Shown piece by piece: positions 1 to 5,432 of a stretch of 5,726 nt of DNA (position 1 is the stretch's first letter; each line of letters starts with the position of its first letter). The notes under the pieces are model-generated. The model made no database searches, was not told the origin of the DNA, and saw nothing but the letters and a program-made list of their open reading frames with translations. Made by a program: the position numbers and the translations under genes. Origin of the DNA: Rhodoferax sp. (lineage in GTDB: Bacteria > Pseudomonadota > Gammaproteobacteria > Burkholderiales > Burkholderiaceae_C); contig JAQGMQ010000611.1 of NCBI GenBank assembly GCA_028292305.1, positions 1-5,726 of the forward strand, written 5' to 3'.

Positions 1-117
1 AGAATTGAGCCGCGAATGCGAAAGAAACGACCCAAATCCTTCGAGTGGTTGAAAATTCCGCGCGATGAAGCTCGACAAACCATCGCGCGTTGTGGCCATG
101 GGCGGAAGACAAAGTAA
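1..117 (+). CDS. IS4-family transposase, C-terminal end only (5' part outside the window)
   Basis: Frame 1 is open from the first base to a TAA stop at 115-117 and encodes 38 residues. They are very basic: EPRMRKKRPK, then FEWLKIPRDEAR, then a tail ending GRKTK. This 'EPR-x-RKxRPK ... L-x-x-PR-x-EAR' pattern is what I know as the extreme C-terminus of IS4-family DDE transposases; the catalytic residues lie upstream and cannot be checked. Codon use (AGA, AAA, CGA, ATT) is more AT-rich than in the genes to the right, which fits a mobile element. The gene converges on the ATPase gene, with only 23 bases between the two stop codons. Whether the element is intact or a remnant cannot be told from here. 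The family assignment is from memory of the tail motif; another basic DNA-binding protein is possible but less likely. Confidence 0.72.
   Translation, partial: RIEPRMRKKRPKSFEWLKIPRDEARQTIARCGHGRKTK
59..89. repeat. Perfect 9-bp inverted repeat with 13-nt spacer inside the transposase tail
   Basis: CGCGCGATG at 59-67 is followed after 13 bases by its exact reverse complement CATCGCGCG at 81-89. It lies wholly within the transposase coding end (residues R-D-E-A-R-Q-T-I-A-R). As RNA it would form a strong stem on either strand, but no T-run follows on either side, so it is not a classical intrinsic terminator. Possible roles are a subterminal transposase site, an RNA structure limiting read-through from the converging genes, or chance in a CpG-rich stretch. 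Confidence 0.55.
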
Positions 118-140
118 GTGCCATTCCATTTAGAGCGGAG

Positions 141-1664
141 TCAGCGCTTCTTGCCCCCAAAGATACTCCCCAAAACGCCCCGCAAAATCTCCCGTCCCAC
201 CGTCGTCCCCATCGTCCGCACCGCCGACTTGGCCATGGTCTGCGCCAGGCCGTCATGTTTGCCGCCACGTGGGCCGGTGGTGCCGAACAGGATGTCGTTG
301 AGCCCGCCAAGCAGGCCGCCGCCCGCCGTCTGGCCGGCCGGGCCGGGCATGGTGTTGCCGGCGTTGGGCACGCTGGCCGGTGCGGATTCGGCGCGGCCCT
401 TGAGCTTTTCATACGCCGATTCGCGGTCGACTTCTTTTTCATAGACACCGGCCACCAGCGAATTGGCGATCAGCGCCTTGCGTTGTTCCGGCGTGATCGG
501 CCCGAGCTGGCTGCCCGGTGGCAACACGAAGACGCGTTCGGTCACGCTCGGCCGGCCTTTCTCGTCGAGCAGGCTCACCAGCGCTTCGCCCACCGCCAGT
601 TCGGTGATGGCGGCTTCAATGTCGAGGCCGGGCTTTTGCCGCATGGTTTGCGCCGTGGCTTTGACGGACTTCTGGTCGCGTGGGGTGAACGCGCGCAGCG
701 CATGCTGCACGCGGTTGCCCAGCTGGGCCAGCACCGAGTCGGGAATGTCGAGCGGGTTCTGCGTCACGAAATACACGCCGACACCCTTCGAGCGCACCAG
801 CCGCACCACCAGTTCGATGCGTTCGACCAACGCCTTGGGCGCCTCGTTGAACAGCAGATGGGCCTCGTCGAAGAAGAACACCAGCTTGGGTTTCTCGGGG
901 TCGCCGATCTCGGGGAGTTGCTCGAACAGCTCGGACAACATCCACAGCAGGAAGGTGGCGTAGAGCCGCGGCGAATTCATCAGCTTGTCGGCCGTGAGGA
1001 TGTTGACCATGCCGTGGCCGTTGCCGTCGGTCTGCATGAAGTCGTTGATGTTGAGCATCGGCTCGCCGAAGAACTTGTCGCCACCCTGGGTCTCGGTCTG
1101 CACCAGGCCGCGCTGGATGGCGCCCACGCTGGCCGCGCTGACGTTGCCGTACTGCGTGGTGAACTGGCTCGCGTTTTCGCCCACGTACTGCAACATGGCG
1201 CGCAGATCCTTCATGTCGAGCAGCAGCATGCCGTTGTCGTCGGCGATCTTGAAGACCAGGTTCAGCACGCCGGCCTGGGTCTCGTTCAGATTGAGCATGC
1301 GGCCGAGCAGCAGCGGGCCCATGTCGGAGATGGTGGCGCGCACCGGGTGGCCCTGTTCGCCGAACACATCCCACAGCGTGGTCGGGCAGGCCTGGGCAGT
1401 GGGCAGGTCGATGCCGCGCTCCTTCAAGGTAGCGGCCAGTTTGTCGCCGATCTTGCCGGTCTGGCTGATGCCGGTCAGATCACCCTTGACGTCGGCCAGG
1501 AAAACGGGCACACCGATGCGTGAGAAGTTTTCGGCCAGGGTCTGCAGCGTGACCGTCTTGCCGGTGCCGGTGGCGCCGGTGATGAGCCCATGGCGGTTTG
1601 CCAGGCCCGGCAGCAGCTCGCAGGTGATGGTGGCGTTCTTGGCAATCAATATGGGGTCGGCCAT
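141..1664 (-). CDS. HerA-like/YjgR-type P-loop ATPase (DUF853, helicase HerA-like family)
   Basis: This 507-residue protein matches the length of E. coli YjgR (about 500). It opens with a short beta-rich segment, then a Walker A motif GATGTGKT at residues 30-37, followed by 'FLADVKGDL' (55-63), typical of the HerA/FtsK-like fold. The Walker B strand is FFFDEAH, with D266-E267. 'YFVTQNP' at 298-304 and GNRVQHALR at 316-324 are the sensor/arginine region of this family. From about residue 430 there is a Gly/Pro/Ala-rich linker, then a short conserved tail ending in FGGKKR. The ATG at 1664 is backed by AGGA about 9 bases upstream. The gene stands alone on the minus strand, divergent from yebC, and no nuclease or Sir2-type partner adjoins it. 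Archaeal HerA is a DNA-end-resection translocase; the role of the YjgR branch is poorly defined, so a cytoplasmic DNA-translocating ATPase is inference. Confidence 0.93.
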   Translation of the reverse strand: MADPILIAKNATITCELLPGLANRHGLITGATGTGKTVTLQTLAENFSRIGVPVFLADVKGDLTGISQTGKIGDKLAATLKERGIDLPTAQACPTTLWDVFGEQGHPVRATISDMGPLLLGRMLNLNETQAGVLNLVFKIADDNGMLLLDMKDLRAMLQYVGENASQFTTQYGNVSAASVGAIQRGLVQTETQGGDKFFGEPMLNINDFMQTDGNGHGMVNILTADKLMNSPRLYATFLLWMLSELFEQLPEIGDPEKPKLVFFFDEAHLLFNEAPKALVERIELVVRLVRSKGVGVYFVTQNPLDIPDSVLAQLGNRVQHALRAFTPRDQKSVKATAQTMRQKPGLDIEAAITELAVGEALVSLLDEKGRPSVTERVFVLPPGSQLGPITPEQRKALIANSLVAGVYEKEVDRESAYEKLKGRAESAPASVPNAGNTMPGPAGQTAGGGLLGGLNDILFGTTGPRGGKHDGLAQTMAKSAVRTMGTTVGREILRGVLGSIFGGKKR

Positions 1665-1755
1665 GGCATGCGTCCTGGACAGAAAAGGGTGCGGTGGGAA
1701 AAGTAAAATCGACGCTGTAGATTAAATCAAAGTAACCACCAAGAAGGACGAATCC
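1665..1755. promoter_or_regulatory. Divergent intergenic region between the HerA-like gene and yebC
   Basis: These 91 bases separate two outward-reading genes and are richer in A/T than either. On the minus strand, TTGATT (1730-1725) and TTTACT (1707-1702) are 17 bases apart, a plausible sigma-70 pair that would start transcription about 30 bases before the ATPase ATG. On the plus strand, TAAAAT at 1704-1709 is a good -10 match, but the only -35-like hexamer, TGGACA at 1676-1681, is 22 bases away, which is too far for a standard promoter. The two candidate sites overlap, so the divergent promoters could compete. All box assignments are by eye. Confidence 0.4.
1741..1748 (+). promoter_or_regulatory. 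Ribosome binding site that fixes the GTG start of yebC
   Basis: AAGAAGGA lies 7 bases before the GTG at 1756. No ATG start gives the conserved family N-terminus (M-A-G-H-S-K-W), so this site together with that N-terminus settles the GTG start. Confidence 0.7.
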
Positions 1756-2475
1756 GTGGCCGGTCACAGTAAATGGGCGAATATTCAGCACCGCAAAGGT
1801 CGCCAGGACGACAAGCGGGGCAAGATCTGGACACGCGTCATCCGTGAAATCATGGTTGCGGCCCGGCTGGGCGGCGGCGACCTCAGCATCAACCCGCGCC
1901 TGCGCCTGGCGGTGGAAAAGGCCAAGGCCGTCAACCTGCCGGCCGACACCGTGAAGCGCAACATCGACAAGGCCACCGGTGCGCTGGAAGGGGTGAGCTA
2001 CGAGGAAATCCGCTACGAGGGCTACGGCATCGGCGGCGTGGCCGTGATCGTCGACACCATGACCGACAACCGCGTGCGCACCGTGGCCGATGTGCGCCAC
2101 GCGTTCAGCAAATACGGCGGCAACATGGGCACCGAAGGCTCGGTGGCGTTCCAGTTCAAGCATTGCGGCCAGCTGATCTTTGCGCCGGGCACGAGTGAAG
2201 ACAAGGTCATGGAAGTCGCGCTGGAAGCCGGCGCCGACGACGTGGTCACCGGCGACGACGGTGCCATCGAGGTGCTGACCGCGCCCACCGAATTCGAAGC
2301 CGTGAAACACGCGCTGGAAGCAACCGGCCTGAAGCCCGACCTGGCCGAAGTCACCATGCGCGCCGAGAACACCATCGAATTGGCCGGCGACGACGCCACG
2401 CGCATGCAGAAACTGCTGGATGCGATCGAAGAATTGGACGATGTGCAAGAAGTCTTCCACAACGCGGCGCTGTAA
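1756..2475 (+). CDS. yebC: YebC/PmpR (TACO1) family regulatory protein
   Basis: This 239-residue protein begins MAGHSKWANIQHRKGRQD, the hallmark N-terminus of the YebC/PmpR/TACO1 family, and has the usual full length. Further family landmarks are 'NPRLRLAVEKAKAVNLP' (about 46-62), 'RYEGYGIGGVAVIV' (about 86-99), 'TVADVRHAFSKYGGNMG' (about 109-125) and the C-terminal 'DDVQEVFHNA'. Members were first described as DNA-binding transcription regulators (PmpR of Pseudomonas). The mitochondrial relative TACO1 promotes translation, and recent work on bacterial homologues points to a ribosome-associated role. Which applies here cannot be read from the sequence. It starts with GTG behind a good ribosome binding site and is the first gene of the rightward cluster, 15 bases ahead of purD. 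Confidence 0.96.
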   Translation: MAGHSKWANIQHRKGRQDDKRGKIWTRVIREIMVAARLGGGDLSINPRLRLAVEKAKAVNLPADTVKRNIDKATGALEGVSYEEIRYEGYGIGGVAVIVDTMTDNRVRTVADVRHAFSKYGGNMGTEGSVAFQFKHCGQLIFAPGTSEDKVMEVALEAGADDVVTGDDGAIEVLTAPTEFEAVKHALEATGLKPDLAEVTMRAENTIELAGDDATRMQKLLDAIEELDDVQEVFHNAAL

Positions 2476-2490
2476 AGAAAAAAAGAATCT
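2476..2490 (+). promoter_or_regulatory. A-rich leader between yebC and purD with no clear Shine-Dalgarno sequence
   Basis: The whole yebC-purD gap is 15 bases, almost all purine, with a run of seven A at 2478-2484. Only AAGAA-type matches to the anti-Shine-Dalgarno sequence are present. This points to translational coupling or an unstructured A-rich ribosome landing site rather than strong independent initiation at purD. Confidence 0.4.
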
Positions 2491-3780
2491 ATGAAAGTCC
2501 TGGTTATTGGTGGCGGAGGCCGCGAACACGCCCTGGCGTGGAAACTCAACCGTGCGGCGCGGGTCAGCAAGGTGTATGTGGCGCCGGGCAACGGTGGCAC
2601 GGCGCTCGACGACCAACTCGTCGACGTGCCGATCACCGACGTGGTCGAGCTGCGCAAGTGGGCGCAGAAGGAGCACATCGCCTTGACCGTGGTCGGCCCC
2701 GAAGGCCCGCTGGCGGCCGGCGTGGTCGACGAGTTCCGGGCGCACGGCCTGCGCATCTTCGGCCCGACCAAGGCCGCGGCGCAGCTGGAAAGCTCGAAGG
2801 CGTTTTCCAAGGCGTTCATGCAGCGCCACCACATCCCCACCGCCGAGTTCGAGACCTTCTCCGACCCGGCGGCGGCGCATGCCTATGTGGACAAGAAGGG
2901 CGCGCCGATCGTCGTCAAGGCCGACGGTCTGGCGGCGGGCAAGGGCGTGGTCGTGGCCACCACCCTGGCCGAGGCCCATGAGGCGGTCGACTTCATGCTG
3001 GTCGACAACACGCTGGGCGTGACCCACAACGAAGGTGGGGCGCGGGTCGTCATCGAAGAATTTCTGCAGGGCGAGGAAGCCAGCTTCATCGTGCTGTGCG
3101 ACGGCAAGAACGTCACCGCCCTGGCCACCAGCCAGGACCACAAACGCCTGCTCGACGGCGACAAGGGCCCGAACACCGGCGGCATGGGCGCCTATTCGCC
3201 GGCACCGGTGGTCACCGCCGACGTGCATGCCCGGGCCATGCGCGAGATCATCCTGCCGACCATCAAGGGCATGGAAAAAGACGGCATTGCCTTCACCGGT
3301 TTTCTCTACGCCGGCCTGATGATCGATGCCCAGGGCAAGCCCAAGACGCTCGAATTCAACTGCCGCCTGGGCGACCCGGAAACCCAGCCGCTGATGATGC
3401 GGCTGAAGTCCGACCTGTTCGAAGTCTTCTGGGCCGCCACCGAGCCCGGCCCGCACGGCAAGCTCGACACCATCAGCCTCGAATGGGACCGCCGCATCGC
3501 CCTCGGCGTGGTGCTGGCCGCCCACGGCTACCCGATGACGCCGCGCAAGGGCGACGCCATCACCGGCCTGCCCAAGGCCGCCGATGACGCCATGGTATTC
3601 CACGCCGGCACGGCCAAGCAGGGTGATGCCGTGGTCACGTCGGGTGGGCGTGTGTTGTGCGTGACGGTGCTGGCCGACAACGTGAAGCTGGCGCAGCAAC
3701 GGGCTTATGAAGTCACGCGCAGCATCAGCTTCGACGGCATGCAGTACCGCCGCGACATCGGGCACAAGGCCATCAAGTAA
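2491..3780 (+). CDS. purD: Phosphoribosylamine--glycine ligase (GAR synthetase)
   Basis: PurD joins glycine to 5-phosphoribosylamine using ATP, the second step of de novo purine synthesis, in the cytoplasm. The 429-residue length equals that of E. coli PurD. The N-terminal domain starts VLVIGGGGREHALAWKL (from residue 3), with VGPEGPLAAGV later in that domain. The ATP-grasp part shows KADGLAAGKGVVVA (143-156), DKGPNTGGMGAY (224-235) and the GARS signature EFNCRLGDPETQ (288-299), which carries metal- and ATP-binding residues. The C-terminal domain, with 'VVLAAHGYP', is complete. The start is secure because the glycine-rich loop begins five residues in. The ribosome binding site is weak: the 15-base gap after yebC is A-rich with no GGAG-type sequence, so translation may depend on coupling with yebC. 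Confidence 0.98.
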   Translation: MKVLVIGGGGREHALAWKLNRAARVSKVYVAPGNGGTALDDQLVDVPITDVVELRKWAQKEHIALTVVGPEGPLAAGVVDEFRAHGLRIFGPTKAAAQLESSKAFSKAFMQRHHIPTAEFETFSDPAAAHAYVDKKGAPIVVKADGLAAGKGVVVATTLAEAHEAVDFMLVDNTLGVTHNEGGARVVIEEFLQGEEASFIVLCDGKNVTALATSQDHKRLLDGDKGPNTGGMGAYSPAPVVTADVHARAMREIILPTIKGMEKDGIAFTGFLYAGLMIDAQGKPKTLEFNCRLGDPETQPLMMRLKSDLFEVFWAATEPGPHGKLDTISLEWDRRIALGVVLAAHGYPMTPRKGDAITGLPKAADDAMVFHAGTAKQGDAVVTSGGRVLCVTVLADNVKLAQQRAYEVTRSISFDGMQYRRDIGHKAIK

Positions 3781-3789
3781 ACGCTCCGC

Positions 3790-4695
3790 ATGGTTGAAGT
3801 GTTCGGCGCCTATCTGCGCAGTCTGCAAAACGAAATCTGTGCGCAGATCGCTGCGCTGGATGGCTCTGCGTTTTTGACCGACGCCTGGGAAAAGCCGGCC
3901 GGCGATAAGCTGCAAGGCCATGGCGTCACGCGGATCCTCGAAGGCGGCGCCTTGTTCGAACGCGCGGGCTGCGGGTTTTCGCAGGTGCGCGGGCCGCAGT
4001 TGCCGCCCTCGGCCACGCAGCACCGGCCCGAGTTGGCGGGCGCGCCGTTCGAGGCCATGGGCGTGTCCTTGGTGTTTCATCCGCGCAACCCCTACGTGCC
4101 CACCGTGCACATGAACGTGCGCATGATCGCGGCCACCGCGCCCGGCCGACCGCCGGTGTGCTGGTTCGGTGGCGGGATGGACTTGACGCCGATCTATGCC
4201 TTCGAGGAAGACGCCCGGCATTTCCACCGCACCTGTTCTGACGCGCTGGCGCCGTTTGGCGACGACAAATATCCGCGCTTCAAGCAGTGGTGCGACGAAT
4301 ACTTTTTTCTGAAGCATCGCCAGGAAGCGCGCGGCATCGGCGGGATCTTCTTCGATGATTTTTCAGAGCTGGGCCTGGAGCGCAGCAAGGCCATGGCGCA
4401 GGCTGTGGGCTCGGCCTTTCTCGACGCCTACCTGCCCATCGTGGCGCGGCGCAAGGACACGGCCTACGGCGAGCGCGAACGCGCATTTCAGCTGTACCGC
4501 CGCGGCCGTTATGTTGAATTCAACCTGGTCTGGGACCGCGGCACCCATTTCGGGCTGCAGTCGGGTGGTCGCACCGAGTCGATTCTGTTGTCGATGCCGC
4601 CGCTGGCCAGCTGGGCCTACCAGTTGCAGCCTGAGCCGGGCACGCCCGAAGACGACCTGACGCGCAAGTTCCTCGTGCCGCGGGAGTGGCTTTGA
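3790..4695 (+). CDS. hemF: Oxygen-dependent coproporphyrinogen III oxidase
   Basis: HemF converts coproporphyrinogen III to protoporphyrinogen IX with O2, a late step of heme synthesis, as a soluble dimer. The 301-residue length is close to E. coli HemF (299). Family blocks are clear: 'HRPELAGAPFEAMGVSLVFH' (ending at H97), 'NPYVPTVHMNVRM' (about 100-112), 'WFGGGMDLTP', 'FEEDARHFH' (138-146), 'YFFLKHR', 'GIGGIFFDDF', and 'YRRGRYVEFNLVWDRGTHFG' near the end. Four histidines at 97, 107, 146 and 176 correspond to the conserved set studied in E. coli (96, 106, 145, 175). The ATG is 9 bases after the purD stop and lacks a recognisable ribosome binding site, so coupling to purD is likely. A GTG three codons in (3799) is an alternative start. 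Use of the O2-dependent enzyme implies an organism that makes heme aerobically; an anaerobic HemN may exist elsewhere. Confidence 0.98.
   Translation: MVEVFGAYLRSLQNEICAQIAALDGSAFLTDAWEKPAGDKLQGHGVTRILEGGALFERAGCGFSQVRGPQLPPSATQHRPELAGAPFEAMGVSLVFHPRNPYVPTVHMNVRMIAATAPGRPPVCWFGGGMDLTPIYAFEEDARHFHRTCSDALAPFGDDKYPRFKQWCDEYFFLKHRQEARGIGGIFFDDFSELGLERSKAMAQAVGSAFLDAYLPIVARRKDTAYGERERAFQLYRRGRYVEFNLVWDRGTHFGLQSGGRTESILLSMPPLASWAYQLQPEPGTPEDDLTRKFLVPREWL
4682..4695 (+). promoter_or_regulatory. Alternative nadD start: GGGAG ribosome binding site before TTG overlapping the hemF stop
   Basis: GGGAG (4682-4686) sits 5 bases ahead of an in-frame TTG at 4692, and the TTGA at 4692-4695 overlaps the hemF stop. 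This mirrors the ATGA overlap between nadD and rsfS. Starting here would give NadD a 29-residue extension encoded mostly by the hairpin repeat. The upstream GTG at 4686 is also in frame but has no ribosome binding site of its own. Confidence 0.4.
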
Positions 4696-4778
4696 GCGCG
4701 CCTGATGGAGGCCGAGCGCGCGACGCGGGGCCGCCCCAAGGCGCGAACGCTCCCTTGGGACGCAGCGCAATTAAGGCC
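4694..4778. repeat. Hairpin-forming repeat unit at the hemF/nadD junction
   Basis: CCCAAGG (4735-4741) pairs perfectly with CCTTGGG (4753-4759) across an 11-base loop, preceded by GGGGCCGCCCC (4727-4737), which can itself fold. GAGCGCG occurs twice, at 4694-4700 and 4714-4720. The 'GGGGCCGCCCCAAGG ... CCTTGGG ... CAGCG' layout resembles intergenic hairpin repeats I recall from Comamonadaceae genomes; that likeness is from memory. There is no following T-run, so it is not a classical terminator. It sits where the nadD start must be and may be read as protein if translation begins upstream. Confidence 0.55.
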
Positions 4779-5432
4779 GTGACCAGCGCGGGCGCAGCCA
4801 GGCGCATCGGGGTCTTTGGCGGGGCCTTCGATCCGCCACACAACATGCACGTGGCGTTGGTCGAAGCGGCGCTGGCGCAGTTGCACCTCGACGAGCTGCG
4901 CATCTTTCCGACCGGTTATGCCTGGCACAAGTCGCGCACGCTGAGCGCGCCCGAACACCGCCTGGCGATGGCGCAGCTGGCCTTCGGCGGCTTGCCGCGC
5001 GTGGTGGTCGATCCGCGCGAAATCCTGCGCCCGGGGCCGACCTACACCATCGACACGCTGCGCGAACTTCAGGCCGAACAACCAGACTCGGCTCTCTACC
5101 TGGTGATGGGCGCCGACCAGGCCCGCGCGCTGCCCACATGGCATGCCTCCGAGGCGCTGCTCGAAGCTGCTATAATTTCAGTAGCTGCACGCGCAGACGA
5201 GGTCCAAGCCGATGGCCATTCGAACCCCGAGTTCGGTGCCCGATTCGATGCCGCAAGCCTGCCGCCACCCTGGAACACGGGGCGGTTCGAAGCGCTGCAA
5301 CTCCCCCCCATGGCCGTCAGCGCCACCGACATCCGCCACCGCGTTGGCACTTCCCAAGGGATCGCCCATCTGGTTCCCGACGGTGTTGCGCGCTATATTG
5401 ATCAACATCACCTCTACCGAACCGCTCGATGA
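4779..5432 (+). CDS. nadD: Nicotinate-nucleotide adenylyltransferase
   Basis: NadD transfers AMP from ATP to nicotinate mononucleotide, giving deamido-NAD, in the cytoplasmic route to NAD. Counting from this GTG, the nucleotidyltransferase signature is RIGVFGGAFDPPHNMH (residues 9-24); the usual HxGH is here H-N-M-H, with Met at 4845-4847. Later blocks are 'GPTYTIDTLREL', 'YLVMGADQARALPTWH' and 'VSATDIRHRV', the version here of the SSTDIR motif. The frame is open to 4686. I chose GTG 4779 because it gives 217 residues, close to E. coli NadD (213), and avoids translating the upstream hairpin repeat; its ribosome binding site (TAAGG, 2 bases away) is poor, and TTG 4692 is a serious alternative. 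An AT-rich palindromic stretch lies in frame at 5165-5186, and the linker after it looks long. The stop overlaps the rsfS start. Confidence 0.94.
   Translation: MTSAGAARRIGVFGGAFDPPHNMHVALVEAALAQLHLDELRIFPTGYAWHKSRTLSAPEHRLAMAQLAFGGLPRVVVDPREILRPGPTYTIDTLRELQAEQPDSALYLVMGADQARALPTWHASEALLEAAIISVAARADEVQADGHSNPEFGARFDAASLPPPWNTGRFEALQLPPMAVSATDIRHRVGTSQGIAHLVPDGVARYIDQHHLYRTAR
5165..5220. repeat. Palindromic repeat unit embedded in frame in nadD
   Basis: AGCTGCT (5165-5171) and AGTAGCT (5180-5186) form an inverted repeat with one G:T wobble around an 8-base AT-rich loop. The following 'GC..GCGC' and '..CAAGC....GGCC' sequence resembles the rest of a short palindromic repeat that I recall as frequent in Comamonadaceae. 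It stands out by composition: codons such as ATA, ATT, TCA and GTA in a GC-rich gene. It stays in frame, encoding roughly AAIISVAARADEVQADGHS. The right limit is approximate, and the family likeness is from memory. Confidence 0.5.
5168..5176 (+). promoter_or_regulatory. Possible internal promoter: perfect extended -10 (TGCTATAAT) within nadD
   Basis: TGCTATAAT is a perfect TATAAT with the TG-n extension of extended -10 promoters. No -35 hexamer is seen about 17 bases upstream. Transcription would start near 5183 and run towards rsfS, whose ATG is at 5429. The box lies in the palindromic repeat, so it may have come in with that element. Activity is inference. Confidence 0.35.

Larger units (their letters stand above)
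1..140 (+). mobile_element. Right-hand end of an IS4-type insertion sequence, boundary approximate
   Basis: The transposase tail ends at 117, and the native ATPase gene ends at 141 with a C-terminus that looks complete. The end of the insertion sequence should therefore fall within about 118-140. I cannot place the terminal inverted repeat or target duplication, because the other end is outside the window. The 3' side given here is an upper bound, not a mapped junction. Confidence 0.5.

Noticed and set aside
90..1523. A 477-codon open frame on the plus strand opposite the HerA-like gene
   Set aside because: It is a shadow of the ATPase coding sequence: low-complexity His/Ala/Gly/Arg composition, no motif, and the opposite strand carries intact Walker motifs in the right order.
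141..1664. HerA-type ATPase as part of a Sir2-HerA or nuclease-HerA defence pair
   Set aside because: No nuclease, Sir2 or other effector gene is adjacent; one neighbour is an insertion sequence and the other is housekeeping yebC. Length and motifs fit the YjgR branch.
1676..1709. TGGACA and TAAAAT as a standard sigma-70 promoter for yebC
   Set aside because: Each hexamer is a 5 of 6 match, but they are 22 bases apart, well beyond the usual 16-18. Only the -10-like box is retained as a weak candidate.
1480..4317. A 945-codon open frame on the minus strand, antisense to yebC, purD and most of hemF
   Set aside because: It lies opposite three well-recognised genes and its translation is rich in His, Gly, Ala, Gln and Arg without family motifs, as expected when the complement of GC-biased codons is read. 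Its left end also overlaps the start of the ATPase gene on the same strand in another frame.
4727..4760. Hairpin at the hemF/nadD junction as a rho-independent terminator
   Set aside because: The 7-bp stem has an 11-base loop and is followed by ACGCAGCG rather than a T-run, and nadD follows at once in the same direction.
5262..5270. Pro-Pro-Pro run in NadD as a target of the YebC factor encoded in the same cluster
   Set aside because: A single PPP motif is common in GC-rich proteomes, and nothing in the sequence ties it to this YebC. The idea cannot be supported from the window.
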